Shown: positions 1 through 11,705 of the stretch, piece after piece
How positions within the stretch are numbered: the first letter of the stretch is position 1
Layout: every line of letters starts with the position of its first letter
NCBI RefSeq assembly: GCF_016086655.4
Contig: NC_052138.2
Span: forward strand, 34,173,403-34,237,402
Reading direction: 5' to 3'
Origin: Lepeophtheirus salmonis
Lineage: Eukaryota; Arthropoda; Copepoda; Siphonostomatoida; Caligidae
Length of the DNA: 64,000 nucleotides
The notes under the pieces: model-generated
Told to the model about the DNA's origin: nothing
Databases searched by the model: none
What the model saw: the letters and a program-made list of their open reading frames with translations, nothing else
Program-made: the position numbers and the translations under genes

Positions 1-539
1 CAAATGATTTTATACTTTTATAAGTTTTAATTGTTGAAGTGTCAGATGAAAACCTATCAAGTGCTTGGGTTTGATAGACCACTAGTTGATAAGGAGCATT
101 TGAAGGCAGAAGTCCTAGATATTTATATTGATAAAGCTATCTTGATTCATATAATCTCCCATGAATATATAATGCTAAACAAAATAAGACATTTCTCGTA
201 TTCATGATTTATATTCGATGTTGTTTTTGTGTTATCTCGCCCCATCTATATAGTTTGACTGGAAATAAACTTAAATGACATGTATACTAATTTACTAAAT
301 CTGGCAGCACTTTTTTTCTGTTTGTCCAAAGTTAACAAATACATCACTGTTAGTTATTTGTTTTTCGCCACGATCTGTTGAGATAGCTTAAAAAATGAAT
401 TCACAAGAATAAAATCGAAAATTCATTCCCACTCTTTTTCAAGCTTAAAAGGATCCAAAAGGGATTTTAGCCCTTTTTTTTTTTTTTTTTTATAACTGGT
501 TACTGTCTATGCAAAAAAAAAAGATGATAAAGTTTAACC
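1..539. other. AT-rich stretch, no gene recognised
   Basis: No recognisable gene. A 53-codon open frame runs from an ATG at 46 to about 207 (begins MKTYQVLGFDRPL), without a family match I can name. A run of about 20 T lies near 472-491. Confidence 0.5.
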
Positions 540-961
540 AGCCTTTCATGACATCCAGGATGGGGCAGGACGTGCAAGAGGGATGCAGCTATCATGAGGA
601 AGGACAATATCAAATCTGACCCAAGAATTTCCCGTAGGAGAAACTAAATTCAAATGACCATGGCCAGTTCGACCATGCTGGTGGAAGTCAAAGAGCTTGG
701 AATTCATTTATAGGTATTAGAAACCAAGAATGCAAGTACGTATCAATGAAATAATAAAGTTAAGGGTGTGAAACCATTCCTTGAGCCTTGTGAGGATGGA
801 GAGGACACTTTTAATACCAGCAATGAAAGGAACCCATCTCCTCCGTTACAAGACTCTATGGAATTAGTCTTAGGAGTTATTTTGAACTCTTTTTTGACGC
901 TTTTGCCCCTCCGTCCCTCCTTACAGCCCAACCCCCTCGACTTCATATTTTGGGTACATAT
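540..961 (+). mobile_element. Mariner-like relic, left part (split by a hAT-like insertion)
   Basis: Decayed mariner-family transposase on the plus strand. In broken frames it shows a helix-turn-helix remnant (IKSDPRISRRRN near 610-640), the linker SLVRMERTLLIPAMKGTHL near 780-840 and a C-terminal piece (PYSPTPSTSYFGYI near 920-958) where the family has its SPDLNPLD motif. The catalytic part between linker and C-terminus is missing. The sequence stops at 961, where a hAT-like element begins, and resumes at 2938. The 5' end was not located exactly; 540 is an estimate. Confidence 0.6.
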
Positions 962-1352
962 TAGTGTGCATCCGATCCACTGCAGTAAAAACGATTACCT
1001 TGGTGGTATGATAAATATACTTTACCTATAATAAAAACAGACCATCTGAAATACTTTTAAATTCGAATAAATGTTAGTCGTGCCACATTGCACATTTTAA
1101 AATGAAAATATTATAGTTTATGGCTATATTACTATGGCAAGAAACGCTAAACATCCAGTATTTTTTATTTTTTTTTTAAGAATTATGTCTTTAATATTAT
1201 TATTGTTAACTTGCAATTCCTCGAAAATAGGATGTTTTTATTTTAGTTAGTAAGAAATACATGGTTATTAATATAGAAATATTGCTTTAATAGCTAAAGA
1301 AAGCCAAGTGAAAGAAATTGTATAACTTCAGTAGGATTCAAAACTTAGGCAT
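962..1352 (+). repeat. Left inverted arm of the hAT-like element
   Basis: Matches the reverse complement of 2554-2937 with scattered mismatches and small indels. Shared landmarks include the blocks around 990-1015 (accttggtggtatgataa versus its complement near 2880-2897), 1215-1260, and 1330-1350 (ggattcaaaactta). Confidence 0.85.
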
Positions 1353-1642
1353 AAGGATTTTACCTCATAAAAAATAATTTCGTAGAAATTCCATAATTTT
1401 TGGTAACATTTACAAGGACTACATTAATGCTAAAAATGAAAATATTATAACATTTATGTCCATAAACTAAATAAATGAGACAAAAGTTATTTAAATCATA
1501 TGAGTTATTTTTCCCGTTTATACTTTCTTGTACAATACACAAGACATCAACTAGTATTACTTGTTTTCGAAGTTAATTATAAAATACTTGAATTTTGTTT
1601 TTTGATAGCCAAAGTCCAAGTTAACAAATCCAAGAAAATAGA

Positions 1643-2180
1643 TTGTTTGCAGCATTGGTAGATGAAGATTCAGAAGTTTATAAATTTGCATTGAACAATG
1701 TCTCGATTGTAAAAATTTCATATGACCCCCATAGGCAACTCATAATTCCTAATAAAATAAACTATGAATCAAATAATTTCATGAATATGATTGATTGGTC
1801 TAAGATAGTAATTTTAGTTCCTCCAAACTTACAATATTGGTCAGATATAGAACTTATGAGAGCAAAGAATGAGCCTTTGAAATTAGAAAATATCCATGCA
1901 ATTCCCAATCTGTAGAAAGGGCATTGAAACTAGTTTTAGTGGATTCCTGTAAGGGTTGCAGATATAACCAAAGACAGTGATACATTTTGTCAACTTTAAA
2001 ATCAAGAGATAAACTAAGTAAATTTAAAACTATGTGTCAGTACCTAGTTTTTATATTTAAATATAATATGTTTGAAAATAGCATTCAGCAAAGATTAAGG
2101 ATAATTATCCACATTATCCACGCTAAATACAATCCTCACAGTTCAGAGTACAGTTATTATCACTCTGATGTTGTGTAGAG
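1643..2180 (+). pseudogene. Decayed gene carried by the hAT-like element
   Basis: A 90-codon open frame (1643-1915, starting TTG or at an inner ATG) continues in a second frame: after IHAIPNL at about 1910 the reading shifts to VERALKLVLVDS, then LSTLKSRDKLSKFKTM near 1988-2035. The combined pattern (NYxxxxFxxMIDWSK, a PP step, then VERALKLV) resembles a family of repeated predicted proteins of unknown function that I recall from arthropod and cnidarian genomes. That is recollection, not a search. At least one frameshift and one stop break it. It lies between the inverted arms, so it probably moved with the element. Function unknown. Confidence 0.5.
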
Positions 2181-2553
2181 ACTTTTGACAAACTAAAGTG
2201 CTTCATTTCTCCATTCTTGTCCCACAGTTTTTATTTCATCAATTAACATAGATCAACGAATATCAGGTTTTCACCTCGCCAATAAGATGACGACATTTAC
2301 CCAGTGTAACAGTCGTCCTAAGACCTGTTGAAGGCAAATACAAGCAACAGTAATACGGCCTGTATTAGAGGCATTTGTGACAAACACCCTCCATGCAACT
2401 GCTTTTTCACATTTCCATAGCTTGAGCATTTCCATACATTTCTCAGTTATAATTTTTCCTCAGGGTTGGTCAGACCCTGTTTCGATGGAATCCCAAGGGA
2501 CTTCGTCCACATCATCAATCGATACGGTCAACCGCTCTTCATTAACAAATTAC

Positions 2554-2937
2554 CCATAAGTTTTGAATCCCACTGAAGTGATTCAATTTATTTCACTTGG
2601 CTCTCTTAAGCCATTCAAACAATATTTCTAGATTAATAACTATGTATTTCTTACGAACTAAAATTAAAACAACATATTTTCGAGTAAGTGCAAGTTAACA
2701 ATAATAATATTAAACACATTATACTTGAAAAAACAAAAATGAATGTTTAGCGTTGCTTGCCATAGCTATATATTCATATACTATAATATTCTCATTTCAA
2801 AATGCTTAATATTGTAATATTTATTCCAATTCAAAAATATTTCATACAATCTGTTTTTATTTTTAAGTAGAACATTTTTATCATACCGCCAAGGCAATTG
2901 TTTTTATTTTTAGGGGGAGGGGGTCTGATGCACCCTA
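2554..2937 (-). repeat. Right inverted arm of the hAT-like element
   Basis: Reverse-complement partner of 962-1352. The right terminus ends GATGCACCCTA, followed directly by the second copy of the 8-bp target site. Confidence 0.85.
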
Positions 2938-3225
2938 GTGCATATCGTGGGATGCAGTGTCCGTCGTCCAAATCTTGAGGGCATCAAAGCCATTTTGAGC
3001 CAGCACTGGGACGCCATGACAGAGGAATACATCCGTAGTGGGTATCAGGCCTTACACCTCCACCTGGAATCCATCATTGCCACAAAGGGCATTAATCATT
3101 AAAAGAGTTCATTCACACATCTATTTATAGTTCTAATTTTGTTGAATTATATTGTTAATTAATAAATTATATCTTGTTGAAGTTTTAAATTCAAAGTGTT
3201 CAGATTTAAATGAACTACTCGGTAT
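2938..3225 (+). mobile_element. Mariner-like relic, right part
   Basis: Continuation of the relic at 540-961 after the hAT-like insertion. The segment from about 2940 to 3105 aligns with the C-terminal coding end of the mariner copies at 10.7 kb and 33.4 kb (the block cagcactgggacgccatgac and aggaatacatcc are near-identical). The 3' terminal inverted repeat (about 3195-3225, gtgttcagatttaaatgaac then tactcgg) matches the terminus at 10981-11011. Confidence 0.75.
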
Positions 3226-5435
3226 TAATCTTAAATATCAATCAATTTATGCATTATTTAAGGTATTAGGATATTTTTCTAAAATATCCGTCCGTTTTTT
3301 TATTTTTTTACAAATCATTAGTAAACATATATACTATTAATGAATTGTTTGGGAGAAAATATGTATATTTACCCAAAGATAATGATTAACTAAGCTCAAA
3401 TAAGCATTAAAATATACTAATGGAATTGAGCATAATACCTAATATATATTTACAAAAAAGTATTAAAGGAAAGCGATTAGTCTTAATCAATAAAAAGTAA
3501 TTTGATATAATTTTACCTGATAAGAATATTCATTTATCATATTATTTATTAGTAGATTCAGCACTTTTTATGGATGATTGTGCATAGAAAATTGTAATAA
3601 GGAAAGATGGTCAAATGATAACTATTATCAACATTAATAGATAAAAAATGCTATATAAAGTTTTGTCAAAAAAAAAAAGTTAGACAAAAATGTTTTTTAT
3701 GAATGAGATTTTTCTTTATTTTATGGAACAAATTGGAGCAATGATTATTGATGAATAAAAGTATATTCACAGAATACTTATTTGATTACCTCCATTTTAC
3801 TAATAAATGAATCACAAATAATCATATTTTTATAAAATAAAAAGGTTTAAGAATATAAGCCAATGCTTCAGTATTAGAAGAAAATTAATAAATATAAGAT
3901 AAATAACACTGAGATTTTAAATTCAGAAAATGTGTCACAACTTAGGATTGGGTGGACTCAAAATCCGCAAAGATATGTAATAAAAGAACAATTTATAGAA
4001 ATTGGCAACTTATTCCGTGCGACTTTTAGAATTTCGCTAATATTATATAAATTTTGATTTAGTAACACATACAGCAATACTCCAGTTAAGTGCAGTTTTT
4101 ATTAGTTCTTTATGCTACAAAGTTAGACTTTCAGGAGCTATTAGTTATACAGTCTACCGTTTGCTTGTGAAGAAATAAAATAATAGTTGTATTTTATTTT
4201 TATATAGTATTTTGAAATTTTAATATTTAAAAAAAGGATAGACTTTGGTGTGTATGATTATATTATATAATAATTCAAGTCTACAAAATCTTTAATTTGT
4301 AAGACATACATAGATAGATTTAAACTATTGACCTCTCAAATATTTTAATGTGTGTTCGACCTGAGAAAACATCAAAATCTCTAATTACCATCGTTATGAG
4401 CCAAAATAATTAGGATCTGTTACATCTCTTCATGACATCTCCTCACCTGCATCCATTATCCATCATTCAAAACATTATTAAGATGTTAGTTGTAAAACTA
4501 ATTACTTGTTTCTATTTATTGTAAATATTATAAAAATATATTTTAGTTCGAATGAATATTTATTCTCTATTACCAAATATGTTTTGAAAAAAGATTTTGA
4601 ATGTAAAAAAACGGTAATTTTGCTTCCATTTCCTTATGAAGGGAAAAAGTTAACATGTGTATACATAAACAGAAATCTCAAGATTGGACAGAGAGCAGTG
4701 AATATTGTGTATCCCTTTTTATGTAGAAGAGTTTGAGCCACAATTAATATAAGGCTGTCTTTCTCAAATATGAAATGATATGGGTTGACTTGTATGTATG
4801 ATATAAGTAAGGGTGGGCATTTTGGAGAGTGCAATGAAAAGGCAGGAGGGAGACATATGGTACCACTGAATTACGACCCTTGTCACGAATAACTGATTGT
4901 TAAAGGATTTTGGTGGGAGCAAATGAACCACTGCTATACAAAGGAGAAACTTCTACCTTTCAATAAGCAATATTGCAGGGAGAATATTCTAAAATTAGAT
5001 CTAAATGTAATATTTAAATTTTATTACGTTTCTGTTTTTTAAATACACCAGAGGTAATCGTGAATTATTCTGACAGTTGATGAAACTAAAAGTAACATCT
5101 ACGATGACTTATTAAAGAATGAAAAAAATGAAAAAAAGAACTATAGAACCAATTGTTTTTCCTTTTCTAATCATAAAAATGTTATTTTCCCTACGTTTTG
5201 TTCATTGCTAGTTATAGGCAGATTGTTGGGGTGTTGAAATACCTCTGAAAAAAAAAATAATCACCTATATTTGCCATAAATTGTTTTAAAAATCCATAAA
5301 GAAATATAAATATATATATATTTAAATGTTACTACAAATAATACTCGTATTAGGTAAGTAAAATTAATAGTAGTTTGGTTTTTTTAATTTTTTTTGCAGT
5401 AATTTTTTTCTTTTGAAAATCAAAACAGTGCTTTA
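3226..5435. other. AT-rich non-coding stretch
   Basis: I see no gene here. Short open frames at 4506-4736 (+) and 4634-4834 (-) look like chance. The block around 4800-4930 is less AT-rich and may be an old repeat, but I could not place it in a family. Confidence 0.45.
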
Positions 5436-5640
5436 ATGTCGGTCGTACTGGACCATTTCCATTATTTTATACACATTTTTGACAATTGGCCTTCCAGAGC
5501 TTGATGCATCTTTGACATCAAAATAACCGCAACAGAATCGAGAAAACCAAAATTACGGGTAAATTACTGTGGCATACATTTTTGCCTTGTTGGATGAAAA
5601 ACTGTAAAATATAGAATATTTTGTCTTTGCTGGTGTCCAT
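5436..5640 (-). pseudogene. Mariner transposase N-terminal relic
   Basis: Minus-strand reading from an ATG at 5640 gives MDTSKDKIFYILQFFIQQGK and, after a frameshift, SSGRPIVKNVYKIMEMVQYD. This is the N-terminal helix-turn-helix region of a Mos1/mauritiana-type mariner transposase (the YILQFF start and the GRPxVxNVxKIME linker are characteristic). The middle of the domain is scrambled and the catalytic domain is absent. This subfamily differs from the other mariner copies in the window, except perhaps 42249-43057. Confidence 0.7.
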
Positions 5641-7478
5641 TTTTGAAGTATGTTCAAATAATACTGTGTCAAACTATCACAAAACTGCTTTACAAAAAAT
5701 AGTACGAAATTTTATCTTTTTAGCGCTATCTTGCGTACACCAATAGCACTTATATAACGTGAGATACACAATACTAAAGCCATCTATTTAAAAAAAAGAT
5801 TTCTTTTAAAAAAACTATTATTTTCTCTACACTAATGCTAATTCAAATGCAAAATGTTTTCCTTTTTACGTCATAAATTCATTCCTCCTCCCCCCTCCCA
5901 TCATCTAACAGGTAGCTTATGGTTTGTTAACAGGGATTTTAGCTCAGTAGTACCATGTGTATCACTCCTGCCTTCCCCTAACACTCCCCAAAAGGCCCAC
6001 ACCTATGTTTAGGTCAGAGATGTTAAAATCATTAGATTAATACAAAAATTATTTTAGACATTTGCTCAAAAATTAGAATAGCATATTAAAACTAGTTTCT
6101 ATTGAAAATACATCAAATAGGATTTGAAAATTAGTTATTCTTCCTAATGACACATAATAAAAACTTTCCATACTTAAATGGTTTATTTTTATGAGAAACT
6201 TTTTTGAATATAAATAAGAAATAATGAAAGCATTTTTGAAAAGACAGCTTAACAAAAGCAGTGAATCATTGGCAAATGACAATAAATATAAGTATTTAAT
6301 TGAAAAAAAGGAAAACAAACTACCATTCGTTTCTTTTTCTTGTTGCATTAGCTCTGAGAAGGAATTTGCCTCCAAAAACCAAATTAATTTACTTTAGACT
6401 CATAAATTTCAATAAATGAAGATAAAATATTCATGTTTCAACATCTAACAACGAAAAATAACTCTTACTGATATTTTTAGGCTTAAAATTTCTTTACTTT
6501 TGCTAAATAGACCTTTAACATTAGGGATAGTTTAAAATTATTTTTTTGTATCATTAAATTCTTGCTAAAAATGACTTACAAATCTTTTTGACCCGGTTAT
6601 AATAAAAGATATTTTATTTTATAAAAATTCAAGTTACACATAGAAACCTTCAGATATATTTAAAGATATTCTCTCGTAGACTAAATATGACCCTTTTTTT
6701 GTAGACTTAGCTCCAGAACAAAAGCACTGTAAAAAGTAGTTCTGGAACTACAAAGAAATGTCAAAATCATCATGTATTTACATAAACTTTACCCAAAATT
6801 ATTGATTCAACCAACAGAAAAACATGCGTTTGCATTAGCCTAACGCAACATAATTTCCAAAAGAAAGTTAAATTTTGACAAAGAAGTGAACATATGCTTT
6901 TAATTCGTGAGACATAACTTGAATAATAAGATGTTGAGTCTTACAAATTGAATGCATAAGTAACTTTAAAAAAATTCCATAAATAAGAATAAAAAATTTG
7001 ACAAAGTTCTATCTGAAAAAAATTATACCAAAAAATTCAACCCAAAACTTTATTAATCTTCAAGGGAAGGATATATTTTTGTATGAAAGTTACTCTGTTT
7101 GTCGAAAACTGTAGAATATAATGGTCGTCATTGACACAAAATGAGAAAACTAAACAAAGTGTTACATCAGAACTAAAAACAGGTACTCTTGGTCCCACAA
7201 ATTATGGCATATCCCATTAGGGCAGCCATTCAATGTTTATTCACCACTCCAAAGAATACAAGTTGGGGGGGGCAGAGTTATTAAAATCAAATTCAATTTT
7301 AGCCTTACATTTCATAATCAAGAGCATCTTTAAAGCACTCTAAAAAAATATTTTTTTATTTCCGGCCAACTATTGTTTTAAGCATAAAAAGGCTTTAATG
7401 ACCACGGCATTCGCGAGTTTCTTCGTATTGCCTTGAAAATTGATAAAAAATTACATATTCAATTTATTTAACTTAATT
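5641..7478. other. AT-rich non-coding stretch
   Basis: No gene recognised. The minus-strand open frame 6073-6375 (100 codons) has low-complexity hydrophobic content and no visible motif; I take it as chance. Confidence 0.45.
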
Positions 7479-8640
7479 ATGGATAAATACTTAAAATCGG
7501 ATCGCATTGACGCTGAACCTACCGAAACTTCAGCGACAAAGGAGTTTTTTCCATTGGTGAAACTCTTTTAATATTTTCTGAAGTAAAATGATCAATGACA
7601 AATACTACTCCGTCTTTCTCATTATCTTAGTCCTAAAAATTATTAATATATTTCTAAATGCATAGAATTCAAGAGTGCAATAGTAATATTCGATTCAATC
7701 TATATTAAAATAAAGCAAAGTTTTGCTTGCCATCAGTTAGCTACGAGAAGACAAGAATCCGGAGAATTGTCAAGCTTTAAAATTATGAGGAAAGGCATGC
7801 AAATTTAAAGCTAATGCTTCTGAAGAAAATCGGTAAGAGTACATACGAGACTATTTCATTAACAGAATTACATCCACTCACAATCGATTAAGACTGTTAG
7901 TATTTTCTTCATTCAGTCTAACTACTGCATGTGAACAAACTTTAGCTTTAGATATGGCTCAAAGACACTCAGATACCTTTACTCAAACTCCAATAGTGAA
8001 TGTTCTAACTCCCTCAAAAATGCAAGGAATGATAAATGAACCAAAATAACCTTTCATTGCTGTAACTTGATAATCGTCAAAATTTCCCGGCTAGGAACAT
8101 TTTTTGCAAGAAGTGCAGTAAAAAGAGTAAATACGCTCGGGTATGCAAATCCCAGCAACACCGCACTAATACTTGCCACTACTACAAAAGCCCCATCTCG
8201 TCTAAAATCGGCTGTAATAGACATTACTGCATTAATTGATAATGAAAGTACGTACAACTTCATCCAAGATGGTTGATAACAGAAATGAATTGTAAAGTAA
8301 CAATGGCGTATACTACCTCTTCATCAAAAATTAGAGGAACATGTCTCGTACCTATAGCTCTGGGGAAAGAGTTGTATAGAGATCTTTATGTTAAAGTATT
8401 GAAAGATTTGTGCTGTGATTGTATCCTTGGACATAATTTCCTCAGACTCCATTTGGAAGTTACTTTTCCTTCCAAAGAAACTCGTCTTCTTTTATCGACA
8501 TGTGCAGCATTATCTTGGGGCAGAAGTATCTTCTCCGACAATCTTTACTAACCTTACTCCTGATTGTTATTTTGATGATTTTTTTTTTTCCAAAATACTA
8601 CCAACATATGTATTCACTGGAAAAGTTGGCTGAAATTTCA
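7479..8640 (+). pseudogene. Gypsy-like (Metaviridae) gag and protease relic
   Basis: LTR-retrotransposon remnant in several frames. An ATG at 7479 opens a Gag-like start (MDKYLKSDRIDAEPTETSA). Further Gag pieces follow near 7730 (HQLATRRQESGE) and 7955 (LALDMAQRHSDTF), then a basic segment (KKSKYARVCKSQQHRT near 8118-8165) where the zinc knuckle would end. The protease follows: ALIDNESTYNFI at about 8230-8265, with the catalytic Asp but a changed DTG motif (DNE), and CILGHNFLRLHLEVTF near 8418-8465, the second conserved protease block. Stops and frameshifts are frequent. Reverse transcriptase is absent. No LTRs were seen nearby. Confidence 0.8.
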
Positions 8641-8719
8641 TTAACTCATTTTCATAAATTATTAATAATAGTGACAAATTCAGAAGTTTTTCGAAGAAAT
8701 TTGTATGACTGACATTCAA

Positions 8720-10257
8720 CCTATAATGAGTCGTTGATATTGACAGCTGTCAACAGAATAATGAAGCAGAAACTAAGTATGTAGATACAGAGAGGAGAAA
8801 GTATTTTTCATACTCTTTATCACATAAGTTATACTATATCTCATAGCAGAATATATTTTTTCATGTGTCACAGATTTATATCGAGTATTATCTTATAATT
8901 TTATATGTAAAATTAATATATATTTTAATGAAAAATTAGCCATTTGTTAGATAAATAGATACGTATTATTTAATATATCTCAAAATTCAAATGCACACGT
9001 TGTTTTATGGGAATTTTTGAAAACACGATATTTTGACCCTAAGACAACGTGTGTGCAAAGTAAAGACCATACTAGGATTAATTTACTAGAGTATTTTAAT
9101 CCTTTTTATAGGTTTGAGACAGCTTATAAATAAAAAAGTAAATAAGTGACTCAAATGAAAATAAATTTCTTATTTTATAGAATATGATTCTTTATCAATT
9201 TTTACTCTTAACTTACATAAATTTCAGCTCCAAGAAATCGATATTGCCACTAAAATAAGCTGTTTAGAACAAAATACTCATATGTAAATAAAATTCTAAT
9301 TACATTATAAAACAACATTTTCGGCCGATGTCTAAAACCCAAATTTATTACTGTTATTTAAGCCATAGAACAAAAAAATGTCCGTTAAAGTTTTCAATTG
9401 CAGAAGATTATGCCTGTCATTTTTTTTTTTTTTAGTATATTTTCAATTCAGAGCTAAACTTTGAAATGAAATAACTATATAGATGAAAATTTAAGGTAAA
9501 AAAATTGATAAAAATCATTCAAGTATTCAAAAGTTGAATTATTTATAAAGTTATATTGTATACAATTACTACAAAATAGGTCTAATTATAAATATATCCA
9601 GAAATATGAAGGATCAGTTATAGAAAGTAATATTTTTTCCGATTTTATTCAATTGTTTTGTATCATAGCTAAAACCACTGAGTAAACCTTATCAAAAGAT
9701 TTTCTATAAAAAAAAGGCTTGATTTTAATTCATTTTTTCAGTTGAACTTTTAATTACCTTTCAACACAAGGCTGAAAAGTCCTGGCCTTAAGAATAAAAG
9801 TAATATCCAGAAGCAAAATGTCCTAACTGTATCCTGCAGGCCCCATTGTGGCCCATTTAATATTTAAGTGCGGCTCACTACTCATTCTCACTTCAAGTAG
9901 TATTTCTTAGAAAAGTTGTCACAATATCATCAAAACACGTAGAGGGTGCATAATATATAAAAAACATTTCTAAAATAAAGTAAATTTAGAAAAATTATCG
10001 CTCTTGGAAAAAAATTTAAAAAGAAAATTAATTTTTTCTTTTTTAAGAACTTATTTTCTAAAAAACAACATCGATCAAATCATACAAGCGAGCAAACATT
10101 TCAAAAAACCAAGCCCCCTTCTCCCACAAAAATGAAAAAAACTTCCGGAAAACGCCCCTGAACAGCATTGCCATATTACCTTTTATGAAGCAGTTTGGCC
10201 TGGAAAAATTATATTTGGCCTTTTTTTTATTTGGCCTAAATTTGAAATAAATATGTA
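8720..10257. other. AT-rich non-coding stretch
   Basis: No gene recognised. The slightly GC-richer block 9775-9900 was inspected on both strands without a family match. Confidence 0.45.
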
Positions 10258-11011
10258 CCCCGTGGTCTATTGAAATCTGAGCATTTACTAATTCAATAAT
10301 TATTGAAGTTGGAGTGATTGAAATTAATTCAAATTTCGATATATTAAAGAATAAGCAATAAGTTTCAAAGCAAATCTGAACTCTCTAGCTTAGGTGCAAG
10401 TCAAGAAAATGAAACTTGAATGTCAAATACAAATTTCCATTCGCGCACTCCAATCAGTTGAACGTCTCCAGGACCAACGGCCACCCCTTCAGCATGTTAA
10501 AAAAGTTGGGGAGGAAGAAGGTTCTGACAAAAGACGAAAATATATCTGAGTTTCACACCAGACTGGCCAGAGAGCTATCACAAAAGTGTGGGGAAAGACA
10601 AATGTGAGGTTGGAAAGGCCACTTTTGACACCAAAGACCTCCATGGCAAGACTCTTTGAGTTTGTTTTTTAAAATATTTTTTTACTACAGCCCTGATGCC
10701 AAACCCCTTCAACTAAACCTTTGGGTGCATGTCGAGTTCAATGCCTATAGTACCTGTCATCCAAACTCTGGGACCCTCTAAGACATCACTGGGACCCCAT
10801 GTCAGAGGAATACATTCACAGAGAGTGCCATGCCTTCCGCCGTCCCTTGGAACCCATTATTGCCTGCAAGCGGCTACATTAATGATTAAGAGATCGCAGA
10901 CAAACATCTATTTATATTATTAATCTGTTGAAATTCGACTGTTAATAAAGAAATTATATATTTTTTAAGTTTATACACCAGGGTGTTCATATTTTAATGG
11001 ACCACTCGCTA
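10258..11011 (+). mobile_element. Internally deleted mariner element
   Basis: Bounded by related termini: a 5' end near 10258-10290 (gtggtctattgaaatctgag) and a 3' end at 10981-11011 whose complement reads gagtggtccattaaaatatg. Inside is a 63-codon open frame (10416-10607) with an N-terminal helix-turn-helix fragment ending in GRKKVLTKDENI and LARELSQKCGERQM, then directly a C-terminal fragment (YYSPDAKPLQLNLWVHVEF at about 10684-10740, and a final coding end near 10890). The DDE/D catalytic core between them is missing. Same family as 540-3225 and 19686-20350. Confidence 0.8.
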
Positions 11012-11212
11012 TTTTTGTTTTATAAAGCCATTTCTCATGAAATTTAATTTTATAGATTCTCTGGCCCATTAAATTATTTCAAATGGATATGCGGCCCATT
11101 ATATTAAAAGAATGGAGATTTCTGATCTCGACAACAAATTCAAAATTTCCCCTCCAGGGTTTTTCTTCATATAGCGTAATTGTAAATGTATGTTTTTTGT
11201 TTTTTTTTACAG

Positions 11213-11532
11213 ATGCAAGGAGGTACCGAAGGTAGACAAACTTCAAACCAACCCCAATCAATAAAAAGGTCATCATCCACCAAAGAATCCAATAATGATG
11301 ATAAGGTCTTAAAACTCTCGGAAGTCATTGTATCGCCTTATCTCAAAGTCCATTTCATCGATCTTAGTTCATCAGCTGAGGGGTCCAGCACTAGCAGTGC
11401 TAGTAGTAACAATAGCTCGAATACATCCTCAATCGACACTAAGAGAAAGAACAATCTACTTCAACCCCCACCTTCAAACGAACATGAGTTGAGAAATAAA
11501 TGCATCAATTGCGGAGCATCCTGTCATTCAAG
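11213..11532 (+). CDS. GPCR exon: third intracellular loop
   Basis: Internal exon of a class A GPCR. The acceptor is a long T tract ending ACAG at 11209-11212 and the donor is AAG/GTAGAG at 11533. Read in the frame beginning ATG CAA GGA at 11213, it is open for 320 nt and ends in phase 2 (AG), which the next exon completes to Arg with its first G. The peptide is hydrophilic: a Lys/Asp stretch, then a Ser-rich low-complexity run (SSSAEGSSTSSASSNNSSNT), then a Cys pair (CINCGASC). This fits the long, variable third cytoplasmic loop common in invertebrate biogenic-amine receptors. The ATG at its start is probably not a true start because TM1-5 must lie upstream. Assignment to the GPCR rests on phase, strand and order. 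Confidence 0.7.
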
Positions 11533-11705
11533 GTAGAGTTTGAATCCTATTAAAACATTTTCACAAATCACAATATTATACATATGTATAGAATACAGCA
11601 TATATATTTCTTTAAAAATGAGGTCATGAACTTAAAAATACAGTTTTATGGAATATAACTTTAAATGTGTCGTTAATTTGAATTAAAATATGGGTCAGTT
11701 TTATA

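Larger units (their letters stand above)
962..2937. mobile_element. hAT-like element with long inverted arms, nested in a mariner relic
   Basis: A 1,976-bp insertion. Its ends are imperfect terminal inverted repeats: TAGTGTGCATC at the left, and the complement of the right end reads TAGGGTGCATC. The flanks are GTACATAT (954-961) and GTGCATAT (2938-2945), an 8-bp target duplication with one mismatch, the length typical of hAT transposons. Removing the insertion restores a continuous mariner C-terminal region matching the copy at 10.7 kb. Inside the termini the arms stay inverted-repeat for about 385 bp. The interior carries a decayed plus-strand gene (1643-2180) that I do not recognise as a hAT transposase, so class assignment rests on the ends and the duplication. 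Confidence 0.75.

Noticed and set aside
6073..6375. Minus-strand 100-codon open frame, Leu/Phe/Ser-rich
   Set aside because: AT-rich composition explains its length and hydrophobicity; no motif, no splice or start context.
8054..8263. Minus-strand open frame of 69 codons
   Set aside because: It lies opposite the Gypsy gag/protease relic, whose plus-strand motifs are recognisable; a shadow frame.
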